The notes under the pieces: generated by a model
The model's input: only the letters and a program-made list of their open reading frames with translations
The model's database searches: none
What the model was told of the DNA's origin: nothing
Part shown: positions 13,793-22,400 of the stretch, piece by piece
Layout of the letters: every line of letters starts with the position of its first letter
Numbering within the stretch: position 1 is the stretch's first letter
Source: Chlamydiota bacterium
GTDB lineage: Bacteria; Chlamydiota; Chlamydiia; Chlamydiales; Parachlamydiaceae
Reading direction: 5' to 3'
Assembly (NCBI GenBank): GCA_013289325.1
Contig: JABDAE010000007.1
Span: 1 to 48,092, forward strand
DNA length: 48,092 bases
Position numbers and translations under genes: made by a program

Positions 13793-16084
13793 ATGGATAA
13801 TGTTCTAGAAACAGTCAATGCCGTATTTCTCCCTCACGCTTCCACAACGCAAAATGCAACGCCAGATGAACTTTTGCAAATATTGCAAATAAAAAAAATC
13901 AATAAATTCCCTTTAAGCAAGAGAAGTAAGCAGTTTTTAGAAAAGTACTATCCACTTGCAACTGTAAGCGATTGGAACGATTGGAAGTGGCAAATACGCA
14001 ATCGGGTGCGAAAGATCGATATTCTTGAACAAATGATTCAGTTAACGCCTGATGAGCGGTCAGCGATTGAAAAGCGCACAAGCAACTTGCCAATTGCCAT
14101 CACCCCTTACTATCTCTCCCTTTTTGATCCCTTAGATTCTCAGCAACCCATAAGACGCACTCATATACCGGTAGAAGATGAATTTACCACGACACCTGGA
14201 GAAGACCCCGATCCATTAGATGAAGATGGCGATACGGCAACTCCTGGCCTTGTTCACCGCTATCCTGACCGCGTTCTTTTCTTAACGACAGGGTTTTGCT
14301 CGACCTATTGCAGATATTGCACCCGCTCTAGAATGGTAGGAGAGACGAATGGAGAGTATAGCTTCTCAATTAGAAATTGGGAAAAAGCGATTGCCTATAT
14401 AAAAGAGCACACCGAAATTAGAGACTGCCTGCTTTCAGGAGGAGATCCTTTAAGCATTGGCGACGATAAGCTCGATTGGCTGCTATCTCGTCTAAGAGCC
14501 ATTCCCCATTTAGAATTTATCCGAATCGGCACAAAAATTCCCGTCGTGATGCCGCAAAGGATTACCAAAGATCTTGTCAAGATGTTAAAGAAGTACCATC
14601 CCCTTTGGATGAGTATCCACTTCACACACCCAGACGAGCTCACTGTCGAGACTATCGAGGCGTGCACAAGGCTTGCAGATGCGGGGATCCCCTTGGGAAG
14701 TCAAACGGTCCTTTTAAAGGGGATTAACGATTCTGTCGATGTTCTAAAACCCCTTTTTCACGGCCTATTAAAGGCAAGGGTTAAGCCTTACTACCTTTAT
14801 CAATGCGATCCTGTGTCGGGTTCTGCCCATTTTCGAACGCCCGTTGAAAAGGGTCTTGAAATCATGCAACAGCTTAGAGGGTACACCACAGGGTATGCCG
14901 TGCCGACTTTTGTGATCGATGCCCCTGGCGGTGGCGGTAAAATTCCGGTTTTACCCAACTACGTCACGGGAAGAGAAGGGGATAACCTCCTCTTAACAAA
15001 CTTTGAAGGGGGAGCCTACAAATACCCAGATCCGGGTGGCAAGTTTGGCGCTGCATTTAATAAGACACCTGTAAAGCAGCACACAATGGGAAAACCACTG
15101 CCTGAAAAACTGCATATTGGCTTTACCTACGATTTGAAAAAAGAGTATATCGAAAAGGGATATAGCGAAGAAGAGGTGGCCGAATTTGACTCGCAAGAGA
15201 CAATTGATGCTGTCTATAACGCCTTAACATCTTTTGGGCATACAGTGGAAAGAGTTGGCAATGTCCATGCGCTTTCGCAAAGACTTGCAAAAGGGGATCG
15301 CTTTGATTTGGTCTTTAATATCTGCGAGGGGCTACATGGCGTTGGAAGAGAGGCGCAAGTACCGGCCATCTTAGAGACCTATCAAATCCCATACACTTTT
15401 TCATCGCCAGATGTTCTTTGCACAGTACAAGATAAGCACCTATCCAAGCTTATCGTACAAGCTGACGGTTTAAATACCGCCAGCTCTTTCTTGGTCAAGA
15501 GTGCTGAAGACATCGCAAAAGTAAATATTGCCTACCCCTTATTCATTAAGCCTGTTGCAGAAGGGAGCAGCAAAGGGATTACCTCTTGCTCATTAGTTAA
15601 AACCAAGCAAGAGTTAGAAGAGCGCTGCAAGGCGATGTTAAACACTTACAAACAGCCGGTATTAGTCGAATCGTACCTAAGCGGGCGCGAATTTACCGTC
15701 GGCATCGTCGATAATACTGTTTTAGGGGTGCTAGAAATGAAGCCGACGGCCTTTGGCGATCCTACAGGGCATACCTATGCAAATAAGCAAGATTGCGCAA
15801 ATACCATGGAATATTTTTTAGCAACCGATGCAGTCGGAAATGCCGCAGGTGAGCTTGCTCTGAAGTGCTGGAAAGCGCTTTCTTGTCGAGATGTGGGTAG
15901 AGTCGATATTAGGTGCGATGCAAATGGCATCCCCCATTTTCTTGAAGTCAACGCACTTGCCGGCCTAAATCCTACCATATCGGATTTGACGATCATCAAC
16001 CGTTTATTGGGCAGAACATACGAGTCGCTGATCGCAGATATCATAAAAGCAGCCTGCAATCGATTAGCAGCCGCATCAATATGA
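13793..16084 (+). CDS. Lysine 2,3-aminomutase-like radical SAM enzyme fused to a D-Ala-D-Ala ligase-like ATP-grasp domain
   Basis: 763 residues, two enzymes in one chain. Residues 1 to about 420 are a KamA-type aminomutase: the [4Fe-4S]/SAM motif C169-x3-C173-x2-C176 (GFCSTYCRYC), SGGDPLS at 215-221, and the PLP lysine in DAPGGGGK (K383). D339 (YQCD) and D376 (VIDAPGG) match the two Asp residues that bind the side-chain amine of lysine in the known enzyme, so alpha-lysine is the likely substrate and beta-lysine the product. Residues from about 435 on are an ATP-grasp ligase (PLFIKPVAEGSSKGIT, GREFTVGIVDN, HFLEVNALAGLNP) of the D-Ala-D-Ala ligase type, which joins a carboxylate to an amine. 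The next gene overlaps by 4 nt. Confidence 0.92.
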   Translation: MDNVLETVNAVFLPHASTTQNATPDELLQILQIKKINKFPLSKRSKQFLEKYYPLATVSDWNDWKWQIRNRVRKIDILEQMIQLTPDERSAIEKRTSNLPIAITPYYLSLFDPLDSQQPIRRTHIPVEDEFTTTPGEDPDPLDEDGDTATPGLVHRYPDRVLFLTTGFCSTYCRYCTRSRMVGETNGEYSFSIRNWEKAIAYIKEHTEIRDCLLSGGDPLSIGDDKLDWLLSRLRAIPHLEFIRIGTKIPVVMPQRITKDLVKMLKKYHPLWMSIHFTHPDELTVETIEACTRLADAGIPLGSQTVLLKGINDSVDVLKPLFHGLLKARVKPYYLYQCDPVSGSAHFRTPVEKGLEIMQQLRGYTTGYAVPTFVIDAPGGGGKIPVLPNYVTGREGDNLLLTNFEGGAYKYPDPGGKFGAAFNKTPVKQHTMGKPLPEKLHIGFTYDLKKEYIEKGYSEEEVAEFDSQETIDAVYNALTSFGHTVERVGNVHALSQRLAKGDRFDLVFNICEGLHGVGREAQVPAILETYQIPYTFSSPDVLCTVQDKHLSKLIVQADGLNTASSFLVKSAEDIAKVNIAYPLFIKPVAEGSSKGITSCSLVKTKQELEERCKAMLNTYKQPVLVESYLSGREFTVGIVDNTVLGVLEMKPTAFGDPTGHTYANKQDCANTMEYFLATDAVGNAAGELALKCWKALSCRDVGRVDIRCDANGIPHFLEVNALAGLNPTISDLTIINRLLGRTYESLIADIIKAACNRLAAASI

Positions 16085-17067
16085 ATCTCATTTTATATAG
16101 CGCTGTTGAAACAGGGGATAAGGCATCAGAAGACACTCTTGATCAAGCGAGATTTATTGCTGAAGAACTTAGCGCGCTTGGAATGTCTCTTTCCATGATT
16201 CCTGTGGGTGGAGAATCTAAAGAGCCTTTAAAAGATTTTGAAGAGCTTCTAAAAGATATGCAACCATCCTTTGTCTTTAACCTGATCGAAAGCTGGGATG
16301 GAAGCGACGCTCATGCCTGGATGCCGCTAGAAGTCCTTGAGAGTTTGCGCATTCCTTATACCGGTAATCGCTCTTTCGCATTTAAGAGATGTGCAGACAA
16401 AGAGGAGTTAAATAAAGAGCTCATCTCATGGGGACTGAATGTGCCCAAGCCGTGGGATCAAGAGCAAAGTGGCCTATTTTTGATCAAGTCGGCAAAAGAG
16501 CACGCCTCTTTTGGCTTGCACGATGAACATATCGTAGAGAGTCAGCATGTTAAGGATGTGATTGCGCAGCAAGAAAAGCGTTATGGCAGCGGTTTTTTTG
16601 CAGAAAAGTATATCGATGGACGGGAATTTAACATCTCCCTTTTTGAAGATGAGGCCACAAGCCTTGTGATTTTTCCACCGGCAGAAATTGACTTTTCAAA
16701 TTATGCCGATGGAAAGCCAAAAATTGTCGGCCATATGGCTAAATGGGAAAAAGATTGCTTTGAATACTTTAATTCAGATCGAAGTTTTCATTTTAATGAT
16801 TTCGATAAGCCATTACTAGAGGAATTAAAAGCGATTTCAAAAAAATGTTGGGAAAATCTTAGGCTCTCTGGGTATGCGCGTATCGATTTTCGCGTTGATG
16901 CTAAGAATAAACCCTTTATCATCGATATCAATGTCAACCCATGCCTATCTCCAGATGCCGGGTTTTTAGCAGCCGCTAAGCGCGCCGGTTTAACCCCTTC
17001 CCAAGTCTTTGAGAAGCTCATCAAAAATTGCAAAACTGCAGACCCTGCGTGCCGTTTACCATCGTAA
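16081..17067 (+). CDS. Second ATP-grasp ligase (D-Ala-D-Ala ligase-like)
   Basis: 328 residues, start overlapping the aminomutase-ligase stop (ATGA), so strictly co-expressed. Ligase features: FNLIESWDGSDAHAWMPLEV in the N-terminal lobe, IPYTGNRSFAFKRCADKEEL, GFFAEKYIDGREFNISLF, and the metal/ATP site PFIIDINVNPCLSPDAGF. It resembles D-Ala-D-Ala ligases in fold but is clearly divergent from Ddl proper. Together with the fused ligase upstream it suggests two successive amide-bond formations, perhaps on a beta-lysine-containing small molecule or peptide. The gene ends 7 bp before the convergent pseudopilin operon. Confidence 0.85.
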   Translation: MNLILYSAVETGDKASEDTLDQARFIAEELSALGMSLSMIPVGGESKEPLKDFEELLKDMQPSFVFNLIESWDGSDAHAWMPLEVLESLRIPYTGNRSFAFKRCADKEELNKELISWGLNVPKPWDQEQSGLFLIKSAKEHASFGLHDEHIVESQHVKDVIAQQEKRYGSGFFAEKYIDGREFNISLFEDEATSLVIFPPAEIDFSNYADGKPKIVGHMAKWEKDCFEYFNSDRSFHFNDFDKPLLEELKAISKKCWENLRLSGYARIDFRVDAKNKPFIIDINVNPCLSPDAGFLAAAKRAGLTPSQVFEKLIKNCKTADPACRLPS

Positions 17068-17073
17068 AACCTC

Positions 17074-17997
17074 TTATTTGTACACAACAGGGTTGGTCTT
17101 GCTGACGGTAAAGTCTAAGGCTTTATCGCTAAGCCTTGAGTCTTGCAGCTTTTTAAAGGCGTCTGCAAATTGTTGACTTAACGCGCTGACATCACCATCA
17201 TGGGTCGCCTCGCGGTATAAATTCTTTCTCATCCCGATAATCTCTTTGACAACGTCCTTATTTTGCCCAAAAGCTGTTAGTAAAACTTCTTGTGAGGCAA
17301 GATAGACTCTAATGGGTCTATTGAGGGATAGATTGACATAATTTAAGAGAGAAATGTAACCATTTGGCGCAATGTATTCTTTGCCCTCCTCTTTTAACGA
17401 ATCGTCCTCTTGATCTTCAGTGCCTGTGGTTTCTTCTACAAGCACTCCTTTAAATGGTGTTCCAAGGAGCATCTTATACAAAAGATCGTTTAAGATGGGA
17501 TCGGATAATTTTAAGTTGGCTAGCTGTTCTGCTTTGGTAATTTTTTTTTCGGACGTGCGCGCATCGATCGCATCTATAATTGCTTGAATGAGGTTGTCGA
17601 TAACGGTTGGGTTATGGTCGATGGCTTCTTTGTAGAAGGGAGCATCCTTATATAGGACGTCGATAAGTGTCTTAAGGAGATATTTTGTCTCTTCAAAGCC
17701 TTTTACATCGCCCTCTCTTTTCTTTTTATCGATAAAGTAAAGAAGACTAATGCGTGGAGTCGCTTTGGCCCTTGGTGCCTGCGGTTTAGGAGGTTGTGCC
17801 GATTGATTCTTTGGTGTACCTTCTAGATCGATGTACAACTTGTCATTTGCATCATTGACGTAGCCTCTTTCATGTTTTTGCATATAGCGTCGGAAAAAAA
17901 GTTGCGACACTTGCGATGTGCGATATGTTTCAATCCTTGCGTATGTCATTGTGACGAGTAGCATGAGCATTGTCATCACAAAAAGAATGATATTCAT
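17074..17997 (-). CDS. Last gene of the pseudopilin operon (GspK-like position)
   Basis: 307 residues. One N-terminal hydrophobic segment (IILFVMTMLMLLVTMTYA) followed by a long soluble domain with a Pro/Gln-rich linker (KNQSAQPPKPQAPRAK, about 62-77). It has no clear prepilin cleavage motif. Position after GspJ- and GspI-like genes and the large soluble domain fit a GspK-like tip component, but the sequence does not prove it. It is separated from the upstream gene by 9 bp and is probably co-transcribed. Confidence 0.55.
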   Translation of the reverse strand: MNIILFVMTMLMLLVTMTYARIETYRTSQVSQLFFRRYMQKHERGYVNDANDKLYIDLEGTPKNQSAQPPKPQAPRAKATPRISLLYFIDKKKREGDVKGFEETKYLLKTLIDVLYKDAPFYKEAIDHNPTVIDNLIQAIIDAIDARTSEKKITKAEQLANLKLSDPILNDLLYKMLLGTPFKGVLVEETTGTEDQEDDSLKEEGKEYIAPNGYISLLNYVNLSLNRPIRVYLASQEVLLTAFGQNKDVVKEIIGMRKNLYREATHDGDVSALSQQFADAFKKLQDSRLSDKALDFTVSKTNPVVYK

Positions 17998-18006
17998 AAG
18001 GTGTCC

Positions 18007-18747
18007 TTAAAGGTCTATTATAATGTGCGCCTTTATATTGGCAGCGCTTGGCAAGGGAAATGCAAAGACAATCTCTTCCCCTTTATTTTTGGCAAGTTTT
18101 AAGGTGATTCTAAGAAGCAAGGGCAATTCTTTATATTCATTAATCCATGCCCTTGATGTCCAATCCCCTTTAGGCTCAAGAGGAGGAGTGGTGTTGTCTT
18201 GATTCGTTCCTTGTGCATTTTTAGGCGCATTTTTTGGCTCAGGTGCTATAAAAAACTCGAACGTCATTTTTTCAACGCCTTCTTGCAGTACTTCCTTTTT
18301 GATCGGGGGATTTGGCTGATCCCATTCAAAACGGGATGGCCAATAGGCGAGGGTAAGCTCTCCTTGAGGATTCACATATAACCTTGCAATCACGAGGTTA
18401 GAGAAGGTGGTATCAAGGCTGATTCCATTATTAAAGGCGAAGATAAGAGTTTGACTCCCATTTTTTGAATGCACATCGTTTTCTAATGAAAGAAATGTGA
18501 ATTCGCTATCACTGGGTGGCAAGATTTTGGGGATGATATCATTTAACCTATTTTCCAGATAACGCATATAAAACAGATCCTTTTGCATCCGATCGATATT
18601 GATGCCAATGCTCGCCATTTGTTGGTAAAAGAAGGTAAGCGTTGTGATGATAAAGATCGTTAAGACAAGCGCAATTAACACCTCTAAGAGGGTGACATGT
18701 CTTTTTCTTACAGCTCTTCTCATTTTTTTGGCTCTTTTCTTCGTCAT
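18007..18747 (-). CDS. Type II secretion minor pseudopilin, GspJ-like
   Basis: 246 residues. A basic leader (MTKKRAKKMRRAVRKRH) precedes VTLLEVLIALVLTIFIITTL, the prepilin class III signal with Glu at +5 of the mature hydrophobic helix. The leader peptidase site lacks the usual Gly before Phe (here RH-VTLLE), a divergence shared by the sister genes. The soluble domain is long, as in GspJ. The gene overlaps the upstream gene by 4 nt. It would build the periplasmic pseudopilus that drives effector export through the outer membrane. Confidence 0.78.
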   Translation of the reverse strand: MTKKRAKKMRRAVRKRHVTLLEVLIALVLTIFIITTLTFFYQQMASIGINIDRMQKDLFYMRYLENRLNDIIPKILPPSDSEFTFLSLENDVHSKNGSQTLIFAFNNGISLDTTFSNLVIARLYVNPQGELTLAYWPSRFEWDQPNPPIKKEVLQEGVEKMTFEFFIAPEPKNAPKNAQGTNQDNTTPPLEPKGDWTSRAWINEYKELPLLLRITLKLAKNKGEEIVFAFPLPSAANIKAHIIIDL

Positions 18748-19400
18748 GGCTCTACTCTTTCCATGGCGACTCTGTATTTGTAGGTGACATCGATTTCATT
18801 TTTATTTTTTAGCTTTTCTGCTGCCCCACCTTTAAAAGTAAAAACCAGATCGAAGAGATAGATCACCTTATCGTTTGAAACTGGTTTGCCGGGCTTATGT
18901 TTTAGATGTTCAAAATGATAAGTGCCAGTTGCATAGGGAGGGGATTTTGGATACTTGGCATCGATAAGCATTTGTGGGGTAATAGGCCTTTTATCCCCTT
19001 TTTCAATTTCTACCCATGGAATGTGATTTTTAAAAAGCTTTTCAAGCCGCTCGGCGTAAAGTAAGTGGATGAGGTGGTCAAGTTCTATTTGGGCGATGAA
19101 TTTTTTTTCCTCTTTTAATATCGCCACATGGGGAAAGATAAGAGGGATTGCGATGAGGGTCACAAGTGCAAAGCAGATCATGACTTCTAAAAGGGCAAAG
19201 GCTCGTTTTGTCGCCTTAAACCTAAAAACGGCAGTTGGAGACGCTAACTTGACACAATCTCTTGAACCAGAATCATTTGCAGTGGGGCGGTCCTTCACCA
19301 ATCGGGAATGTCCCGCCCCACTGCAAAGTGATTCTAATTCAAGATCTTGCGCCAATTTAGCATCTCGAACTGCCGTTTCTAGGTTAAAAACGGCACTCAT
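18744..19400 (-). CDS. Minor pseudopilin (GspI-like) with a palindromic repeat inserted in frame at its N-terminus
   Basis: 218 codons. The start ATG overlaps the upstream gene's stop (ATGA), so the annotated start is the ancestral one. After MSAVF come 56 codons contributed by the 163-bp repeat plus its 5-bp duplication (NLETAVRDAKLAQDLELESL...SPTAVFRF), then the original text resumes: KATKRAFALLEVMICFALVT, a prepilin signal with A-F and Glu at +5. Before insertion the leader was about 11 residues; now it is about 67. The frame is open throughout. Whether the prepilin peptidase still processes it, or translation restarts at an internal TTG/GTG, cannot be told from sequence. Confidence 0.88.
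   Translation of the reverse strand: MSAVFNLETAVRDAKLAQDLELESLCSGAGHSRLVKDRPTANDSGSRDCVKLASPTAVFRFKATKRAFALLEVMICFALVTLIAIPLIFPHVAILKEEKKFIAQIELDHLIHLLYAERLEKLFKNHIPWVEIEKGDKRPITPQMLIDAKYPKSPPYATGTYHFEHLKHKPGKPVSNDKVIYLFDLVFTFKGGAAEKLKNKNEIDVTYKYRVAMERVEP
19221..19383 (-). repeat. 163-bp palindromic element, copy 2 (in frame in a pseudopilin gene)
   Basis: Ends CCTAAAAACGGCAG and CTGCCGTTTCTAGG. Flanked by TTAAA at 19216-19220 and 19384-19388. Excising the element and one duplication gives ATG AGT GCC GTT TTT AAG GCG, a normal short prepilin leader. 163+5=168 bp equals 56 codons, and the frame read through it on the minus strand has no stop. Confidence 0.95.
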
Positions 19401-20026
19401 TTCTTACCGCTATTTTTTTGGGGCAGCCTTGTAAAGGTGTCAATTGTGAGAGTGTCATCGCTTCTTTTATCGCGATAATTGTTGTACACCTCATCAGCCT
19501 TTTCTTTACTATCGAACACCTCAATTGGTCTTGGGAAACCTACTAACGGGATATACACTTGTAAAGTATTTGAAGGGGGATTTTCTTCACTAGATGAGGC
19601 AAGCCTTAAGATCGCCTGGCTCATGACCATCCCCTTAGAATAAAATTTTATGTCGATTGTCCCTTTAGTAGTGGGATAGTTTAAGGTGTCTTTAAAAAAC
19701 ACCCCCTTAATGGTTTTGAGACGTTGATGTTTAGAGATTTGTTTTTTTAAGGAGCCCTCTTCTAAGGGGGTATCCAGCTCTATGAAAAAATAGTTGCCAT
19801 CCCTTTCCTCTTTGAAGATCAGGTGTACCTTTTCTCCAGGTATTACCGACATAAGTTCTTGAGCAAGGCGTAAACTATCTACTACTTTGCTGACTTCAGT
19901 TTTAAAATTTTGCTCTGTAGTCGCATTTTTAAATCCGATCGCAACGGCCCCGCCCACAAAAGATAAGATCAGCATGACGATTAAAAGTTCAAATAATGTA
20001 AGAGGCCTCTTCTCGATTTTTTTCAT
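19397..20026 (-). CDS. Type II secretion pseudopilin, GspH-like
   Basis: 209 residues. The leader MKKIEKRP precedes LTLFELLIVMLILSFVGGAV, a prepilin-type N-terminal helix with the conserved Glu. The following soluble domain is beta-rich (GEKVHLIFKEERDGNYFFIE), as in GspH. It lies between the GspG-like and GspI-like genes, 21 bp after the former and overlapping the latter by 4 nt, which is the canonical G-H-I-J order. It is an inner-membrane/periplasmic pseudopilus subunit. Confidence 0.8.
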   Translation of the reverse strand: MKKIEKRPLTLFELLIVMLILSFVGGAVAIGFKNATTEQNFKTEVSKVVDSLRLAQELMSVIPGEKVHLIFKEERDGNYFFIELDTPLEEGSLKKQISKHQRLKTIKGVFFKDTLNYPTTKGTIDIKFYSKGMVMSQAILRLASSSEENPPSNTLQVYIPLVGFPRPIEVFDSKEKADEVYNNYRDKRSDDTLTIDTFTRLPQKNSGKK

Positions 20027-20047
20027 CGATAGATTTCTCCCATAAAG

Positions 20048-20416
20048 TCATTTACCCAAATCTGTTAACTTTTTAGATTTCACTCTTACATGGTCATTTA
20101 CCATATCTACCTCGTACTCCACGCCCCATCCATCTTTAATTAGAGCATTTCTATCTTTTACAAGGGGGGATTTGTTAATGAGATCTTTCCATGTGGTCGA
20201 TATATTTTCTTTTTTTGTGTCGTCATTGGCAATTTCTAGCTCGAGTATGGTTTCAATTTTGGCAATGGCTGCCTTTGTCTTAAAGACCTTACCCTCATCA
20301 AGGCTTCCCTGATAGTTATAGGCGACAACACCTGTAATTAGGGCGATTAAAAACATCACGATCATCATCTCAATCAAGGTGACAAAACGCTTTTTGACAT
20401 TCTTTTTGTATATCAT
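20048..20416 (-). CDS. gspG: Major pseudopilin GspG-like
   Basis: 122 residues, first gene of the five-gene pseudopilin operon. The leader MIYKKNVKKRF precedes VTLIEMMIVMFLIALITGVV with Glu +5. The short soluble domain contains 'LINKSPLVKDRNALIKDGWG', resembling the conserved C-terminal GspG phrase (PLVKDPWG), and lacks the extra loops of minor pseudopilins. GspG polymerises into the pseudopilus. The gspD/E/F genes are not in this window; in chlamydiae the secretion genes are known to be scattered or in separate clusters. Confidence 0.82.
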   Translation of the reverse strand: MIYKKNVKKRFVTLIEMMIVMFLIALITGVVAYNYQGSLDEGKVFKTKAAIAKIETILELEIANDDTKKENISTTWKDLINKSPLVKDRNALIKDGWGVEYEVDMVNDHVRVKSKKLTDLGK

Positions 20417-20579
20417 ATTTGAACTCTTTAGGTTAAGAAAACTGACTGAAGTTACATTCTAAATTAGATGGCGAAATTTCACAAGAGGATACATGTTTTA
20501 AAATAATTTTTTTATTTTAAGATAGCCGTTATTGCCCTTTTGGAACCATGTTCGGTATAACAGATTTTGTTTGAGGAAT

Positions 20580-20602
20580 CCCCTCTTCCATGGGAAGAGG
20601 GG
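20580..20602. terminator. Strong hairpin downstream of the gene at 20613
   Basis: CCCCTCTTCC / GGAAGAGGGG, a perfect 10-bp stem with a 3-nt loop, 10 bp beyond the stop codon of the minus-strand gene. No T tract follows. The rest of the gap 20417-20579 is AT-rich and probably holds the promoter of the pseudopilin operon. Confidence 0.6.
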
Positions 20603-20612
20603 AGGGAAGTGA

Positions 20613-20978
20613 CTATTCTTTTACAAAGATTTTCTTAAGTCCAATTGCCACAGCCATCCCAAGGAAAACTCCCGGAGCAGCAATCAGGAAGGTTAAAGCG
20701 ACTGCAGCTGAAATAATATTGTGTGAGGTTTCTTTATCTTCTCTGCAAATTTTCCAATTTGTTAGGTAGCGAACGACATGATCGCCAAAGTAAATACCTG
20801 CGATGATTCCTACTAATGTGCCGCCATAAAGGGAGTCAACAAACATTAAGATAATGCCAAGGGCCAAAATGGCATACGCAATTGTCTCGCGCACGTGGGT
20901 TTTTATGTAGGTGATGACACATTCGGATTTATCAACTTTTTTTCCGTTATGGTCGTTAGAGGGGGTTTGAGAACTCAT
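20613..20978 (-). CDS. Small multi-span membrane protein, unknown
   Basis: 121 residues. A hydrophilic N-terminus (MSSQTPSNDHNGKKVDKSEC) is followed by hydrophobic segments at about 34-66 (TIAYAILALGIILMFVDSLY and TLVGIIAGIYFG) and 88-115 (ISAAVALTFLIAAPGVFLGMAVAIGL), ending in basic KKIFVKE. That gives three or four helices with a short polar loop (NWKICREDKETSHN). No family is recognised; composition resembles small chlamydial membrane proteins. It is monocistronic with a downstream hairpin. Confidence 0.6.
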   Translation of the reverse strand: MSSQTPSNDHNGKKVDKSECVITYIKTHVRETIAYAILALGIILMFVDSLYGGTLVGIIAGIYFGDHVVRYLTNWKICREDKETSHNIISAAVALTFLIAAPGVFLGMAVAIGLKKIFVKE

Positions 20979-21082
20979 ATACTGATCTCCTGTTATTTTC
21001 GTAAATGCTCATATAAGCAGATACATTGTTCCTTTCAATTTTTGTTATACAATGGAGATCGTTGCAATGGCAAGTTATTTTT

Positions 21083-22258
21083 TTAATAATTTGGGTTATA
21101 CTTCATAGGAGGAATGACAAATAGAAGGGAGAGCTCGTCGAGATTGCCAGCTGTTGGAAGCGCGCTTATCTCGTAGTAGTAGTCTCCTTCCTTAAGAGGA
21201 AATACTTCTGTGACTTGCGCCACAAGTAGATCAGGAGGAAAGACGCCATCCATTCCCGTTGTGACAAGCAGATCGCCCGTTTTAATGATGGGCGTTGTCC
21301 TCTTATCTTGAGATGTGCTAAGAGAGTGATTCGTATGCAAGCTACGAGCCGGCCCTTCTCCATCGGCAAAGTCATAATTAAAGCATGTGCCCTTCAAGGC
21401 GTGGCGCTTCGTGCGCCAAAGCGGTTTACTATCTCCATGCAACACCCCCTTGGCAAGGTAGGTGCCGCTTGAATCGCTTGAAAGATTTAATGCCGTCTTT
21501 TCTAAGAGGCGGATAAGTTTATCGCTCTCTTTTGCATTGGCTAAAATATTTTTTTGCTTTTCAAGAAGATGGATTAAGTTATAGATTTTTTCAACGATAA
21601 GAGGCGCCTCTGACGCTGTCCTTAATACTCTTACAGAAGGGTTTAATCCGGAATCTGTGATTAATCTGACTCTAGATTGCTCTTTTCCCACATAATCGAT
21701 CACGCCGACCACACAGGTGCCGATTAGAACTGGGCTATTTTTCACGATCACCTCAGCTTGAAGGGACTCGTTTGTTAAAGCACCTACATCGATCCAAAGG
21801 GAGCTGCTCCAAATGGTAGGGGAGCGGAAGATGACGCGTGCAGGGATTGCTTTTAGCTGCAAGGAAAGGATGTTTTGTAGTTCCATGCGATGGCGCGTTT
21901 TAAGGAGGTGAGCGGTATCATCTGCTTTATTATTGCCTTCTGCAATGGTAGTGAGTTGATTGAGGAGGCGCAGCTCTTGCTGGATCCCATTTTTAAGGTG
22001 GACAATCTCATTTTTTAGCAGGGAGTTTTCTAAAGTCATCTGCAGTAGCTCTTCATTGTGAGCCGAAAAGGAAGTATTATCTTTTTGGAAGGAGTATTCG
22101 CTTAAGTTTTTTTTGATCGATGCCACTTTATTCCAAAGTGGAGTAAATAGGGAAACTACCCCTTGTCGAAGAGCGTTGACAGGGCCTGCCGGTAAACTCA
22201 TCAGTGCTAGGAAAATGAAAACCAGTAAAAGATAAAGTTTCGGCAGACGTTTTTTCAT
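21083..22258 (-). CDS. mreC: Rod-shape/division protein MreC
   Basis: 391 residues, longer than most MreC. An N-terminal membrane helix (LPKLYLLLVFIFLALMSLPA), a coiled coil (ELLQMTLENSLLKNEIVHLK), then the MreC beta domain: 'IPARVIFRSPTIWSSSLWIDV', 'VLIGTCVVGVIDYVGKEQSR' with VRLITDSG, and the C-terminal 'GDLLVTTGMDGVFPPDLLVA'. An extra segment of about 80 residues (roughly 227-310) lies between the two beta lobes. MreC anchors the MreB/cell-wall machinery in the inner membrane; in chlamydiae MreB-based machinery supports division without FtsZ. tRNA-Ala lies 10 bp upstream on the same strand, so they may share a transcript. Confidence 0.92.
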   Translation of the reverse strand: MKKRLPKLYLLLVFIFLALMSLPAGPVNALRQGVVSLFTPLWNKVASIKKNLSEYSFQKDNTSFSAHNEELLQMTLENSLLKNEIVHLKNGIQQELRLLNQLTTIAEGNNKADDTAHLLKTRHRMELQNILSLQLKAIPARVIFRSPTIWSSSLWIDVGALTNESLQAEVIVKNSPVLIGTCVVGVIDYVGKEQSRVRLITDSGLNPSVRVLRTASEAPLIVEKIYNLIHLLEKQKNILANAKESDKLIRLLEKTALNLSSDSSGTYLAKGVLHGDSKPLWRTKRHALKGTCFNYDFADGEGPARSLHTNHSLSTSQDKRTTPIIKTGDLLVTTGMDGVFPPDLLVAQVTEVFPLKEGDYYYEISALPTAGNLDELSLLFVIPPMKYNPNY

Positions 22259-22268
22259 GATAAAAATA

Positions 22269-22341
22269 TGGAGCGTAACGGGGTCGAACCGTTCACCTCA
22301 ACAATGCCATTGTTGCGCTCTACCAGCTGAGCTAACGCCCC
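22269..22341 (-). tRNA. tRNA-Ala (GGC)
   Basis: On the minus strand: acceptor GGGGCGT pairs with ACGCTCC, including the G3-U70 wobble that identifies alanine tRNAs; D arm GCTC...GAGC; anticodon arm CAACA-ATGGCAT-TGTTG giving anticodon GGC; T arm ACGGTTCGACCCCGT. 73 nt with discriminator A and no encoded CCA. Confidence 0.97.
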
Positions 22342-22400
22342 TTATTCTGTCTTAACATTCTATATATGTATAATCATTAGTTGCAAGTGAAACTTGATAT

